Positions 1 to 9,435 of a stretch of DNA of 64,000 bases are shown in pieces (position 1 is the stretch's first letter; each line of letters begins with the position of its first letter). The stretch comes from Parvularcula dongshanensis (GTDB lineage Bacteria; Pseudomonadota; Alphaproteobacteria; Caulobacterales; Parvularculaceae), in the NCBI RefSeq assembly GCF_014199615.1, contig NZ_JACHOB010000005.1:62001-126000 (forward strand), given 5' to 3'. The translations under genes were made by a program, and so were the position numbers. The notes under the pieces were generated by a model. The model saw only the letters and a program-made list of their open reading frames with translations. It was not told the DNA's origin and did not search any database.

Positions 1-410
1 CTTTCTTCCTCTTCGAAGACCGCGTTGCAGTCGATGCCGAGGAGGCCGGAGGGGCCTTGCGTGACGTCGGCGTCCGGCAGGGAGACGTCGGGCAAGGCGC
101 TCCGCGGTGTCGGCGCGGGGGGCGGCGCGGGCGCGGGATCGGGTCGGTCTTCCGCAGGTTCCGGGGGCGCCTCGTTCGGTTCGGCGCCCTCCCCCTCGCG
201 CGCCCGGACGACGGCCGATCGGGGAGTTTCGGGCACGACGGCGACGATGGTGACCGGGATCGCGTCCGGCCGGCGCTTCGGCGGCTCGGGATCGAAGGCG
301 AGGAGCAGCACGGCGCCGAGGCCGAAATTGATCGCGAGCGCGCCGACGACCGGCCCGCCCCGGCGCCGAGCGCGCGCCGCCAGACCGTCACTTCCCCCGA
401 ATCGTCCCAT
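1..410 (-). CDS. Proline-rich, single-pass membrane protein (3' end outside window)
   Basis: The frame is open from an ATG at 410 down to the window edge, so the C-terminus is missing. The protein begins MGRFGGSDGLAARAR, has one hydrophobic segment at about residues 20-38, then a long Pro/Ala/Glu-rich stretch, and near the edge reads GLLGIDCNAVFEEEE. This layout (short cytoplasmic tail, one helix, proline-rich linker, small domain with a conserved Cys) resembles TonB-like or other periplasm-spanning anchored proteins, but no domain can be named. It is divergent from purD with 65 bases between the start codons. Function unknown. Confidence 0.6.
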   Translation of the reverse strand, partial: MGRFGGSDGLAARARRRGGPVVGALAINFGLGAVLLLAFDPEPPKRRPDAIPVTIVAVVPETPRSAVVRAREGEGAEPNEAPPEPAEDRPDPAPAPPPAPTPRSALPDVSLPDADVTQGPSGLLGIDCNAVFEEEE

Positions 411-475
411 TGCGCGCAAAGTGCGGTGCCGCCACACGGAACGCACCTGACAATCGCGCAAAAGGGGACGCTGGC

Positions 476-1723
476 ATGGACATCCTGCTGATCGGTTCGG
501 GCGGCCGGGAGCACGCCCTGGCCTGGAAGATCGCAAAGAGCCCGCTGGTGGGACGCCTCGTCTGTGCGCCCGGCAACCCCGGGATCGCGAACGTCGCCGA
601 CTGCGTTCCCCTTCCGGAGGACGTGGCGGCCTACGCCAAGGCAGAGGGCTTCCACCTCGTCGTCGTCGGCCCTGAACAGCCCCTCGCCGAAGGGCTCGCC
701 GACGCCTGCGAGGCGGCGGGGGTGGCCTGCTTCGGGCCGAGCAAGGCCGCAGCGCAACTCGAGACGTCGAAGGCGTTCGTGAAGGCGCTCTGCCGAGAAG
801 CGAACATCCCGACCGCGCGGTCAGAGACCTTTACGGACGCGGCGTCGGCCCATGCCTACCTCGCCGAGCGGTCCGCGCCCTACGTCGTCAAGGCCGACGG
901 CCTCGCGGCCGGCAAGGGCGTCGTCATCGCGCAAAGCCTCGACGAGGCGAAGGCGGCGGTCTCCGAAATGCTGTCCGGCCGGTTCGGTGAGGCGGGTGCG
1001 CAGGTCGTGATCGAGGAGTACCTCGAAGGCACCGAGGTGTCGCTGTTCGCGCTGACCGATGGCGACACGATCCTGCCCTGCGGCGCGGCGCGCGATCACA
1101 AACGAGCCTTCGACGGCGACCAAGGACCGAATACCGGGGGGATGGGCGCCTACGCGCCGCCCGACAACCTCGACGCCGGGATCGAAGAGCAAGCCTACGC
1201 CGAGATCATCCGCCCTGCCCTGGACGCGATGCGTCGCCGCGGCACCCCCTATAAGGGTGTCCTCTACGCCGGGCTCATGCTGACCGCGGACGGGCCGAAG
1301 CTGATCGAGTTCAACTGCCGCTTCGGCGATCCGGAGTGCCAGGTGCTGATGCGCCTCTTGCGCTCGGACATCCTTCAGGCGCTTTGGGCCGCCGCCACGG
1401 GGCGCCTCGGCGGGGTGGGACTCGACTGGTACACCGAGGCCTGCGCCCTCGTCGTCATGGCGACCAAGGGCTACCCGGACACCTATGAGAAGGGGTCGGA
1501 GATCAAAGGCCTCGCAGACGCCGAGGCGAAGGGACTCGTCGTCTTTCACGCCGGAACGAAGGCGGACGGGGACCGCCTGCTCGCGAATGGCGGGCGCGTC
1601 CTCAACGTCACCGGCACGGGCGCGACCGTCGGGGACGCGGCGCGAGCGGTCTATGACGGGATCGGCGCGATCGACTGGCCGCAAGGCTTCTATCGCACCG
1701 ATATCGGTCGCCCTCAGGGGTAG
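476..1723 (+). CDS. purD: Phosphoribosylamine-glycine ligase
   Basis: GARS catalyses step two of purine synthesis, joining glycine to 5-phosphoribosylamine with ATP in the cytoplasm. The 415-residue protein has the N-terminal motif GSGGREHAL (residues 7-15), the ATP-grasp segment with KADGLAAGKGV, the GPNTGGMGAYAP signature and FNCRFGDPE near the metal site; the length is normal. An in-frame upstream start at 410 exists, but the ATG at 476 gives the usual MDILLIGSGGREHAL beginning and has an AAGGGG ribosome site 9 bases before it. Its stop lies inside the end of the convergent pdxH (10-base overlap). Confidence 0.97.
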   Translation: MDILLIGSGGREHALAWKIAKSPLVGRLVCAPGNPGIANVADCVPLPEDVAAYAKAEGFHLVVVGPEQPLAEGLADACEAAGVACFGPSKAAAQLETSKAFVKALCREANIPTARSETFTDAASAHAYLAERSAPYVVKADGLAAGKGVVIAQSLDEAKAAVSEMLSGRFGEAGAQVVIEEYLEGTEVSLFALTDGDTILPCGAARDHKRAFDGDQGPNTGGMGAYAPPDNLDAGIEEQAYAEIIRPALDAMRRRGTPYKGVLYAGLMLTADGPKLIEFNCRFGDPECQVLMRLLRSDILQALWAAATGRLGGVGLDWYTEACALVVMATKGYPDTYEKGSEIKGLADAEAKGLVVFHAGTKADGDRLLANGGRVLNVTGTGATVGDAARAVYDGIGAIDWPQGFYRTDIGRPQG

Positions 1724-2397
1724 AGGCGCGTCTTCCGCCAGGCGGGACCGTCCCGCTCGAACAGCAGGCGGTCGTGCAGACGGTACGGCCGGTTGACCCA
1801 GAACTCGATGCTCATCGGCTTGAGGCGGTAGCCGCCCCAGAACGGCGGGCGCGGCACGTCCTGTCCGTCGAAACGCGCTTCGACTTCGTCGACCCGCCCT
1901 TCCAGCGTCTTCTTGTTGGCCAAGGGGTGAGACTGCCGCGAGGCCCAGGCTCCGGTCTGGGCGCCGCGGGACCGGGAGGCGAAGTAGGCATCGGCCTCGT
2001 CGTCCGCGACCTCTTCGACCATGCCCCGTACGCGGATCTGTCGCCGGATCGACTTCCAATGGAAGGCCATCGCGGCACGCGGATTCGCCGAGAGCTCCCT
2101 GCCCTTCGCCGAGTCCTTGTTGGTGTAGAAGGTGAAGCCGTCGTCCAGATCCTTGAGAAGGACGACCCGGACGTCGGGCAGCCCGTCCGCATCGACCGTC
2201 GCGAGGGAAAGCGCGTTGGGATCGTTCGCCTCGTGCTTCTTCGCGAGTTCGAGCCAGTCGCGGAACAGGGCGAAGGGGTCGTTCTTCGTGAAGACCTCGC
2301 CCTGATCGTCGTCCACGGCGAAGGCTTCCTGCGCCTTGGCTTCGCGGGTGTAGTCCTCGTCGGTGGGCGAGCGCGGGATGAGGGTGTCTTCGGTCAT
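1714..2397 (-). CDS. pdxH: Pyridoxamine 5'-phosphate oxidase
   Basis: FMN-dependent oxidase that makes pyridoxal 5'-phosphate from pyridoxine or pyridoxamine phosphate, the last step of vitamin B6 synthesis and salvage. The 227-residue protein has the FMN-binding stretch RVVLLKDLDDGFTFYTN, the RQSHPLANK segment, the substrate-phosphate region around PYRLHDRLLFER and the family-ending WRKTRLYP. Full length. It is convergent with purD and divergent from aroC, with 43 bases between the pdxH and aroC starts, so both promoters must sit in that short gap or overlap coding DNA. Confidence 0.95.
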   Translation of the reverse strand: MTEDTLIPRSPTDEDYTREAKAQEAFAVDDDQGEVFTKNDPFALFRDWLELAKKHEANDPNALSLATVDADGLPDVRVVLLKDLDDGFTFYTNKDSAKGRELSANPRAAMAFHWKSIRRQIRVRGMVEEVADDEADAYFASRSRGAQTGAWASRQSHPLANKKTLEGRVDEVEARFDGQDVPRPPFWGGYRLKPMSIEFWVNRPYRLHDRLLFERDGPAWRKTRLYP

Positions 2398-2440
2398 GCG
2401 GGATAGCTAGAAGGATCGCTGAGGCCCGCAAGGAGGGATC

Positions 2441-3559
2441 ATGTCTCACAACACCTTCGGGCACCTGTTCCGCGTCACGACCTTCGGCGAGAGCCACGGT
2501 CCGGCCATCGGCTGCGTCGTCGACGGCTGCCCGCCGGGGGTGCCCCTGCCCACCGAGACGATTCAGGCCGCGCTCGATCGGCGGCGGCCCGGCACGTCGC
2601 GCTTCGTCACGCAGCGGCAGGAGGCCGACGCGGTGCGCGTCCTGTCCGGCGTCTTCGAGGACGAGCGCACGGACGGCCCCCGCACGACGGGTACGCCGAT
2701 TGCCCTCCTGATCGAGAACACCGATCAGCGCAGCCGGGACTACGCCGAGATCCGCGACACCTACCGGCCCGGCCATGCCGACTACGCCTACGACGCGAAG
2801 TACGGCCTGCGGGACTACCGGGGCGGCGGCCGATCGAGCGCGCGGGAAACGGCCTGCCGGGTCGCTGCGGGCGCCGTCGCGAGCGCGGTTCTCGACCACC
2901 TTTATGACGGCGCCGTCCGCATCCGGGGCGGCCTCGTCGCCATGGGCCCGCACGAGATCGACCGGTCGCGGGTCGATTGGGACACGGCGGCGGACAACCC
3001 GTTCTGGTGCCCGGATCCCCTGGCGGCGCAGGATTGGGAAGGCCTGCTCGACTCGGCCCGCAAGTCCGGCGACTCGCTCGGCGCGCTGATCGAGATCACG
3101 GCGTCCGGCCTGCCTGCCGGGCTCGGCGCGCCGGTCTACGGTAAGCTCGACGCGGAGCTCGCGGGTGCCCTGATGTCGATCAACGCGGCCAAGGGCGTCG
3201 AGATCGGCGAAGGCATGGCGGCCGCGCGGCTTTCGGGCACGGCGAACGCCGACGAGATGCGCAGCGGGGACGGCGGCCCTTCGTTCCTCTCCAACCATGC
3301 CGGCGGGGTGATGGGCGGGATCAGCACCGGTCAGGACCTCGTCGCCCGCGTCGCGATCAAGCCGACCTCGTCGATCCTGACGCCGCGACGCACGGTGAAG
3401 GCGGACGGGACCGAGACCGAAGTCGTCACGAAGGGCCGCCACGACCCCTGCGTCGGCATCAGGGGCGTGCCGGTCGCCGAGGCGATGGTGGCTTGCGTGC
3501 TTGCCGATCAGGCGCTGCGGCACCGAGCGCAGACGGGCCGCCTCGGCGCGGCAGGCTAG
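2441..3559 (+). CDS. aroC: Chorismate synthase
   Basis: Converts 5-enolpyruvylshikimate 3-phosphate to chorismate using reduced FMN, the last step of the common aromatic pathway. The 372-residue sequence carries the family signatures [11 protein letters not shown] near the N-terminus, [10 protein letters not shown] in the middle and [20 protein letters not shown] near the C-terminus. The ATG at 2441 is preceded by an AAGGAGG ribosome site 6 bases upstream. The start and length match the family. The gene is unlinked to other aro genes here. Confidence 0.97.
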   Translation: MSHNTFGHLFRVTTFGESHGPAIGCVVDGCPPGVPLPTETIQAALDRRRPGTSRFVTQRQEADAVRVLSGVFEDERTDGPRTTGTPIALLIENTDQRSRDYAEIRDTYRPGHADYAYDAKYGLRDYRGGGRSSARETACRVAAGAVASAVLDHLYDGAVRIRGGLVAMGPHEIDRSRVDWDTAADNPFWCPDPLAAQDWEGLLDSARKSGDSLGALIEITASGLPAGLGAPVYGKLDAELAGALMSINAAKGVEIGEGMAAARLSGTANADEMRSGDGGPSFLSNHAGGVMGGISTGQDLVARVAIKPTSSILTPRRTVKADGTETEVVTKGRHDPCVGIRGVPVAEAMVACVLADQALRHRAQTGRLGAAG

Positions 3560-3591
3560 CGCCGGGCCGTGGCCGCGCTTACCTTCCAAGG

Positions 3592-3927
3592 ATGAGCGAG
3601 ACCTACGAGACGCAAGCCCCGCCCCCGCCGAGCGACCGGTCGCGCTACGCCGCGCCTCGCCGCTCGCACGCCGTCAGGGGAACGGTGGTGACGTTGATCA
3701 AGCTGATCGTCGCCTGCCTGGTCGTCGGCTTTCTGCTCGCCCTTCTCGGGGTGAACCCGGTCGAGCTCTGGCAGAGCCTATGGCGGGCCGCGGTCGAGGG
3801 GGTTCGCAACGTCTTCGACTTCGGCACGGACGGCATCGCGCTCGTCCTCGGCCTGATCGCGACGGGCGCCGTCGTCGTGCTCCCGATCTGGCTCGTTACC
3901 CGCCTCCTCAAGATGCGCGGGCGCTGA
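3592..3927 (+). CDS. Small two-helix membrane protein, DUF6460-like
   Basis: The 111-residue product starts MSETYETQAPPPPSD at an ATG preceded by AAGG; an open frame extends upstream but lacks such a start. A polar N-terminus is followed by two membrane helices, roughly residues 30-50 and 80-105, with GVNPVELWQSLW between them. This fits the small alphaproteobacterial DUF6460 proteins, whose function is unknown; the family call is from memory of the pattern. It lies 32 bases after aroC and ends just before a strong terminator shared with the convergent recA. Confidence 0.7.
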   Translation: MSETYETQAPPPPSDRSRYAAPRRSHAVRGTVVTLIKLIVACLVVGFLLALLGVNPVELWQSLWRAAVEGVRNVFDFGTDGIALVLGLIATGAVVVLPIWLVTRLLKMRGR

Positions 3928-3934
3928 ACGCGAA

Positions 3935-3958
3935 AACGCCGCCCCGGAGGGCGGCGTT
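3935..3958. terminator. Bidirectional hairpin terminator between DUF6460 gene and recA
   Basis: Perfect 10-bp inverted repeat AACGCCGCCC / GGGCGGCGTT around a CGGA loop. It is flanked by AA on one side and T on the other, so it can end transcription from both convergent genes. Confidence 0.8.
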
Positions 3959-3981
3959 TCGGTTCTGGCCTGCCGCCGGAC

Positions 3982-5052
3982 TTATGCTTCGGCCGCGTCG
4001 TCCTGAGCGTCGGGGCCCACCAGCATGTCGTCGGCGATGAGACCCGCATTCTTGCGGACGGCCGCTTCGATCTGGTTCGCGATGTCTTGGTTGTCGGCGA
4101 GGAACTGCTTCGCGTTCTCGCGGCCCTGGCCGATCCGCTCCGAGTTGTAGGAGTACCAGGCGCCCGACTTCTCGACCACGTTGGCGAGGACGCCGAGGTC
4201 CAGAAGCTCGCCGGTCTTGGAGATGCCCTGGCCGTACATGATGTCGAACTCGACCTGCTTGAAGGGCGGCGAAACCTTGTTCTTGACCACCTTCACGCGG
4301 GTCTGGTTGCCCACGACCTCGTCGCGCTGCTTGATCGCACCGATCCTACGGATGTCGAGGCGGACCGAGGCGTAGAACTTGAGCGCGTTGCCGCCCGTCG
4401 TCGTCTCGGGGCTGCCGAACATGACGCCGATCTTCATCCGGATCTGGTTGATGAAGATGACGAGGCAGTTCGAGCGCGCGATCGAGCCCGTCAGCTTGCG
4501 AAGCGCTTGCGACATCAGACGCGCCTGAAGGCCGGGCAGCGAGTCGCCCATGTCCCCTTCGAGCTCGGCGCGGGGGGTGAGCGCCGCGACCGAGTCGATG
4601 ACGAGGACGTCGATCGCGCCCGAGCGCACGAGCGTGTCCGCGATCTCGAGCGACTGCTCGCCCGTGTCGGGCTGGCTGATCAGCAGCTCTTCGAGGTTCA
4701 CGCCCAGCTTGTTGGCATAGGTCGGATCGAGCGCATGCTCGGCGTCGATGAAGGCGGCCGTGCCGCCCTTCTTCTGGCACTCGGCGATGGCGTGCAGCGC
4801 CAGCGTCGTCTTGCCCGAGCTCTCCGGCCCGTAGATCTCGACGATCCGGCCCTTGGGCAGGCCGCCGATGCCGAGCGCGATGTCGAGGCCGAGCGACCCC
4901 GTCGAGATCGACTCGATCTGCACGATGTTCTCGGCCGAGCCGAGCTTCATCACGGAGCCCTTGCCGAACGCTTTGTCGATCTGTGACAGCGCCGCCTCGA
5001 GCGCCTTCGCCTTGTCCATTCCGCCGTCCACAACTTTGAGATTCTGCGCCAT
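3982..5052 (-). CDS. recA: Recombinase A
   Basis: ATP-dependent strand-exchange protein for homologous recombination and the co-protease that triggers LexA self-cleavage. The 356-residue sequence has Walker [10 protein letters not shown], Walker [11 protein letters not shown] and loop L2 with [15 protein letters not shown], and ends in an acidic tail (DAQDDAAEA). An open frame runs 23 codons further upstream, but the ATG at 5052 gives the usual [10 protein letters not shown] start and has AGGA 10 bases before it. Two candidate LexA sites lie upstream (5103-5117 and 5167-5181), which supports SOS control. Confidence 0.97.
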   Translation of the reverse strand: MAQNLKVVDGGMDKAKALEAALSQIDKAFGKGSVMKLGSAENIVQIESISTGSLGLDIALGIGGLPKGRIVEIYGPESSGKTTLALHAIAECQKKGGTAAFIDAEHALDPTYANKLGVNLEELLISQPDTGEQSLEIADTLVRSGAIDVLVIDSVAALTPRAELEGDMGDSLPGLQARLMSQALRKLTGSIARSNCLVIFINQIRMKIGVMFGSPETTTGGNALKFYASVRLDIRRIGAIKQRDEVVGNQTRVKVVKNKVSPPFKQVEFDIMYGQGISKTGELLDLGVLANVVEKSGAWYSYNSERIGQGRENAKQFLADNQDIANQIEAAVRKNAGLIADDMLVGPDAQDDAAEA

Positions 5053-5102
5053 ACCGCGTCCTAACCTGAGGGGCTTCTGTCTTCCGTCAACCGGAATCTC
5101 AT

Positions 5103-5117
5103 GTACCTCGTTTGTTC
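5103..5117 (-). promoter_or_regulatory. Candidate LexA (SOS) box, promoter-proximal
   Basis: On the recA strand this reads GAACAAACGAGGTAC, i.e. GAAC-N7-GTAC, one base off the alphaproteobacterial LexA consensus GAAC-N7-GAAC. The GAACAAA half is typical. It lies 51 bases upstream of the recA start codon, where a repressor would overlap the promoter. Confidence 0.55.
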
Positions 5118-5166
5118 TCATTCTGCAAGTTCGGAACGCGAGTAATCACGCGGGTTCTGGAAAAAT

Positions 5167-5181
5167 GTTCTCCGGCTGTTC
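5167..5181 (-). promoter_or_regulatory. Exact alphaproteobacterial SOS box upstream of recA
   Basis: GTTC-TCCGGCT-GTTC on the plus strand, which is GAAC-N7-GAAC on the recA strand: a perfect match to the direct-repeat LexA site of Alphaproteobacteria. It lies 114 bases upstream of the recA start codon and 107 bases upstream of the divergent DUF6324 gene. Confidence 0.6.
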
Positions 5182-5288
5182 CGCCCGGTATGGCCGTAGA
5201 GCAGCACCATTGACGCCACTGCCGAACTCGGCTGTGCGCGAGCGCCAAGCGACCTATCCTCGCCTCTCATGACTCGGGACGAAACGCC

Positions 5289-5483
5289 ATGGGCCTGAAC
5301 ACGCAGAGCGACGAAGGAGCGGACCTGACGATCGGGCCGACCGATCAAGGCATGGTCCGCATCTACGTCTTTTCCGACCGCATCGACGTACCGCTCGACT
5401 TCGATCCTGACGATGCCGAGGCGATCGCCGAGGAGTTGATCGCCGCCGCCAAGGCCGCGCGCATGGGAAGGACCAAGCGATGA
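5289..5483 (+). CDS. Small acidic protein, DUF6324-like
   Basis: A 64-residue soluble protein, MGLNTQSDEGADLTIGP onward, with the central IGPTDQGMVRIYV and FDPDDAEAIAEELIAAA helix. I recognise the pattern as the small alphaproteobacterial DUF6324 family, function unknown. Its stop overlaps the start of the AsmA-like gene by 4 bases (ATGA), so the two are translationally coupled. It is divergent from recA. Confidence 0.75.
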   Translation: MGLNTQSDEGADLTIGPTDQGMVRIYVFSDRIDVPLDFDPDDAEAIAEELIAAAKAARMGRTKR

Positions 5484-7576
5484 AGAAGATTCTGGTCGGG
5501 CTCGGCGTCCTCGTCGCTCTCCTGATCGTCGCGGCCCTGGTCGCGCCGATGCTGATCCCCAAGGACACGCTCGAGGCACAGATCGAGACCCGCGCATCGG
5601 AGGCGCTCGGCCGACAAGTGACGATCGACGGCGCGCCGGACATCAGCATCTTCCCGCGAACGTCGCTCCAGGTACGCGGCCTGACCGTCGCGAACGCCGA
5701 GGGCTTCGATGCGCCCTACCTCCTGCAGGTCGGCGAGGCGAACATCGGCGTGAAGCTGTTGCCGCTCCTGTCGAAGCGCATCGAGATCACGCGCTTCGAC
5801 CTCGACGCGCCCGACATCCACCTCCAGGCGACGCCCGAGGGCGAGGCGAACTGGACGCTGACGCAGCAGACCGAGGCGCAGGAGCAAGGCCCCCTCCCCG
5901 ATCTTCGGCTCGGCACGGTGAACATCAATGACGGCGCGATCAGCTATGACGGCGGCACCGGGCGGACCTACGCGGCGACGGACGCGGACATCACGCTGAA
6001 GCTGCCGAGCCTCGACGATACGCTGGAGGCAGACGGCACGATGACCCTCGAAGGCCGTCCCGCGAGCTTCGAAGCGGAGGTGACGAGCCCGAGGAGCCTC
6101 GCCGAGCAGGGCGCCGCCGACATTGGATTGCAAGCGAAGGTCGGCGAGAACACGGTCGACGCGCAGGTCCGCCTGTCCGAGGGCCTCGCCTTCGGCGGGC
6201 AACTGGCCGTCGCCGTGCCGCAACTGCGCGACCTGATGGCGCTCGCGGGGACGGAGCCGCCCGCCGGTCCCGGCTTCGAGCGGCTCGCCCTTTCCGGCGA
6301 GGTGAACGGAACGCCCGAGCGCGTGACCTTCGCGGAGGGGACGCAGCTGCAATTCGACGCCATCGAGGGGACGGGCAACCTGACCGTCGACCTGTCAGGG
6401 GAGCGGCCCGCCGCGACGGGCGCGGTGCAGACGGGCGTCCTCGACCTTCGGCCCTACCTGCCCGAGGCGCCGGCGGAGGAACCGGCGGAAGGCGCGGGCT
6501 TCCCGCCCTGGTCCGAGGAACCGATCGACCTCTCGGCCCTCCGGACGGCGGACGCCGACCTCTCCTTCTCTGCCGATGCCATCGTCCTGCCGACGATCCG
6601 GGTCGGACAGAGCGCGGCGCGCCTGACGCTGGAGAACGGTCTGATGACGATGCGGCTCGAACGCATGGGCCTCTACAGCGGCTCCGGGACCGGGGCGCTG
6701 ACGGTGAACGCCCGGGGGCAGACGCCCACCGTCGCCGCGCAGTTCAACCTCTCCGGCGTCGACGCACAGCAGCTCGCGACGGAGGTGATGAACACCTCGC
6801 GCCTCAGCGGTTCCGGCGACGTCGCCCTCGACCTCACCACCGCCGGCAACAGCCAGGCCGACTTCGTTCGCGGTCTCGACGGGACGGTGACGGCGAGCCT
6901 CGCCAACGGCGCGATCCAGGGCGTGAACCTCGGCAAGATCGGCCGGGCCGCGTTCGGCGTCGTCGACCAACTTCAGGGCGGCGGCCTCAACGTCGCGAAC
7001 ATCGCCTCCTCGCTGAACACCGTCGCGACCGAGGCGCGCGGACCTGCGGAGCAGACCGACTTCGCCTCCTTGGTGGTCGATCTCGGCATCGCGGACGGCA
7101 TCGCGACGTCGAGGCAGATCGCACTCGATGGACCCTATTACGAGGTCACGGGCGACGGCACGGTGAACCTGCCCGAGCAGAGCATGAGGATGACGTTGCA
7201 GCCCAGCGTCGCTGGTCCTCAGTCCGATACGCGGCGGACCCTGCCCGCCCCCATCCTCGTCTCCGGCACCTTCTCGAACCCGAAGATCGGCGTCGACGCG
7301 CAGCCGCTGGCGCAGGCCGCGGCGAGCGGCGCGCTACGCAACGTGCTCGGCGGGCAAGGCATCAACCTCGGCGAGGGTGAGACCGTGCGCGAGGGCGTCA
7401 CCAACCGCGCCCGCGACGAGGTCGGCCGCATCCTCGGACGCGGGCGGCCAGCAACCGAGGATCCGGACGCGCAAGCGCCGGAGGAGGAGACGGACGAGAC
7501 CGAGGAAGAAGAGGAAGAGGAGGCCGACCCGATCTCCAGGGGCCTCGACTCTATCTTCGGCGGAAAAGGTCAGTGA
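5480..7576 (+). CDS. AsmA-family inner-membrane/periplasmic protein
   Basis: The 698-residue protein has one N-terminal helix (about residues 4-24) and then a long periplasmic beta-rich region. The start of the domain (MLIPKDTLEAQIETRASEAL) and the C-terminal AsmA part (GSGDVALDLTTAGNSQADFV, LDGTVTASLANGAIQGVN) are typical. AsmA proteins are VPS13/chorein-like bridges proposed to move phospholipids between the inner and outer membranes. The last 45 residues are a very acidic tail (EEEEEEEADPISRG). It is coupled to the small gene before it and overlaps the convergent acyl-CoA ligase by 26 bases. Confidence 0.88.
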   Translation: MKKILVGLGVLVALLIVAALVAPMLIPKDTLEAQIETRASEALGRQVTIDGAPDISIFPRTSLQVRGLTVANAEGFDAPYLLQVGEANIGVKLLPLLSKRIEITRFDLDAPDIHLQATPEGEANWTLTQQTEAQEQGPLPDLRLGTVNINDGAISYDGGTGRTYAATDADITLKLPSLDDTLEADGTMTLEGRPASFEAEVTSPRSLAEQGAADIGLQAKVGENTVDAQVRLSEGLAFGGQLAVAVPQLRDLMALAGTEPPAGPGFERLALSGEVNGTPERVTFAEGTQLQFDAIEGTGNLTVDLSGERPAATGAVQTGVLDLRPYLPEAPAEEPAEGAGFPPWSEEPIDLSALRTADADLSFSADAIVLPTIRVGQSAARLTLENGLMTMRLERMGLYSGSGTGALTVNARGQTPTVAAQFNLSGVDAQQLATEVMNTSRLSGSGDVALDLTTAGNSQADFVRGLDGTVTASLANGAIQGVNLGKIGRAAFGVVDQLQGGGLNVANIASSLNTVATEARGPAEQTDFASLVVDLGIADGIATSRQIALDGPYYEVTGDGTVNLPEQSMRMTLQPSVAGPQSDTRRTLPAPILVSGTFSNPKIGVDAQPLAQAAASGALRNVLGGQGINLGEGETVREGVTNRARDEVGRILGRGRPATEDPDAQAPEEETDETEEEEEEEADPISRGLDSIFGGKGQ

Positions 7577-9257
7577 TGCCCTTCTTTTTCGTATCGCCCG
7601 CGACCGACTCCAGCGGCGCATCGCGGTCCAAGGCCCCCTCGTCTTCCGGCAGGACGTAGCCTTCGAAGCGCTTGCGGAGCTCGGTCTTCAGGACCTTGCC
7701 CGTCGCGCCCAGGGGGATCTCGTCGACCACCTGGACATCGTCGACCCGCGAGATCCGGGGCAGCTTCTCGTTGACGAAGGCCTTTACGGCCGCCGTATCC
7801 ATCTCGGCACCCGGCGCCGCCTGCACGATCAGGAGCGGTCGCTCCTGCCACTTCGGGTGCGGCATGCCGATCGCGGCCGCCTGGCAGACGCTCGGATGGC
7901 GCAGCGCGACGTCCTCGATCTCGATCGTCGAGATCCACTCGCCACCCGACTTGATCACGTCCTTCGCGCGGTCGGTGATCTGCATCCGGCCGTCGGGGTG
8001 AATGACGGCGACGTCGCCGGTGTCGAACCAGCCATCCTCCGTCGTCGCCGTCTCGTCCTCGCGATAGTAGCGCTCGACGACCCAAGGGCCACGCACGTGC
8101 AGGTTCCCGTCGGTCTCGCCGTCCCAAGGAAGCGGCGAGCCGGCCTCGTCCACGACCCGCATGTCGACGAAGGGGAGCGCCTTGCCCTGGCGTAGCTGAC
8201 GCTTCATGCGCTCTTCGGTCGGCAGGTCGTGGAAGCCCTCTTCCTCGTAGTTCGTCGTGCCGATGGGCGACATCTCCGTCATGCCCCATCCCTGACGCGT
8301 ACGGACGCCGTAGGCCTCGTAGCCCTCGATGATCTTGCGGGAGAGCGCGGCGCCGCCGACCAGCGTGTATTTCAGCGCGCCGAAGTCCAAACCGTTCTCG
8401 TTCACGTAAGCCAGCAGGTTCAGCCAAACCGTCGGTACGCCGACGGCGTAGGTCACGCGCTCCTTCGCGATCAGCTCGTGCAGGCTCGCGCCGTCCATAC
8501 CGGGGCCCGGCAGCACCAGCTTCATGCCGACGAGGAGCGCCGAGTACGGAATGCCCCAGGCGTTGACGTGGAACATCGGCACGACGGGCAGGATCACGTC
8601 GTCCGCCGCCGCCCCGATCGAGGTCGGCAGCAGGGAGGCGAAGGTGTGCAGGACGAGCGCGCGGTGGGAGTAGAGAACGCCCTTGGGCTGGCCTGTCGTG
8701 CCCGAGGTGTAGCAGAGCGCGCAGGCCGTATTCTCGTCGAAGCTCGGCCAATCGAAGACGTCGTCCTCGCCTGCGATCAGCGTCTCGTAGTCGGGAACCT
8801 CCCCGGGCAGCTTCGCCGCCTCCTCCGCCGTCGTCATGGCGACGACGCCTTCCACCATCGGCAGGTAGGGCGCGATCCCGAGGACGAGCGGAGCGAAGGT
8901 CATGTCGAAGAAGACGAAGCGGTCCCCGCCATGCCCCATGACGAAGCCCGCGTTCTGGGGACCGAGCTTGGGATTGATCGTGTGGCAGACGGCACCGAGC
9001 CCGGCCACGGCGTAGTAGAGCTCGAGCTGCCGGTGCGTGTTCCACCCCATCACCCCGACCCGGTCGCCGGGCTTCACGCCCATGCGGGTAAGCGCATGAG
9101 CCAGCTTCGCGACCCTGCGCCCGAACTCTGCATAGGTGTAACGGTGGATGCTGCCTTCCACGAGCCGGGTCACGATCTCCTGGTCCGCATGGTTGCGAAG
9201 GGCATGCTTGAGAATGCCCGTGACCAGCAACGGGTCGTTCATCATCAAGCCCTGCAT
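7551..9257 (-). CDS. Medium/long-chain fatty-acid-CoA ligase (AMP-forming)
   Basis: Activates a fatty acid to acyl-CoA through an acyl-adenylate. The 568-residue protein has the AMP-binding P-loop YTSGTTGQPKGVLYSH, the adenine-site motif GWGMTEMSP, the hinge region WFDTGDVAVI and the C-terminal catalytic lysine in GATGKVLKTELRKRF. The beginning MQGLMMNDPLLVTGILKH resembles the AlkK-type medium-chain ligases. Full length. It is divergent from an SDR oxidoreductase; together they may serve acyl-chain catabolism, but the exact substrate cannot be read from sequence. Confidence 0.9.
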   Translation of the reverse strand: MQGLMMNDPLLVTGILKHALRNHADQEIVTRLVEGSIHRYTYAEFGRRVAKLAHALTRMGVKPGDRVGVMGWNTHRQLELYYAVAGLGAVCHTINPKLGPQNAGFVMGHGGDRFVFFDMTFAPLVLGIAPYLPMVEGVVAMTTAEEAAKLPGEVPDYETLIAGEDDVFDWPSFDENTACALCYTSGTTGQPKGVLYSHRALVLHTFASLLPTSIGAAADDVILPVVPMFHVNAWGIPYSALLVGMKLVLPGPGMDGASLHELIAKERVTYAVGVPTVWLNLLAYVNENGLDFGALKYTLVGGAALSRKIIEGYEAYGVRTRQGWGMTEMSPIGTTNYEEEGFHDLPTEERMKRQLRQGKALPFVDMRVVDEAGSPLPWDGETDGNLHVRGPWVVERYYREDETATTEDGWFDTGDVAVIHPDGRMQITDRAKDVIKSGGEWISTIEIEDVALRHPSVCQAAAIGMPHPKWQERPLLIVQAAPGAEMDTAAVKAFVNEKLPRISRVDDVQVVDEIPLGATGKVLKTELRKRFEGYVLPEDEGALDRDAPLESVAGDTKKKGITDLFRRR

Positions 9258-9435
9258 GGCGCTTCCTTCCCTGACTCACGTTGTTTTCGGCCAGTTTGGC
9301 CGATGCCCGAGGGGCAGGCAACGCGAGTCTGAACCGCCGCGATCGGTCGCAGGGGCCGCGACTCGCCAAGATCCCCCCGAGCGCCATGTCCTGCCCGGCA
9401 TGGGCCGAGCGGCTCGACAGACGAACGGATTGAAC

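Noticed and set aside
821-3589. Long antisense open frame across purD-pdxH-aroC
   Set aside because: Arginine-rich shadow of GC-rich genes; crosses three well-supported genes and has no domain or ribosome site.
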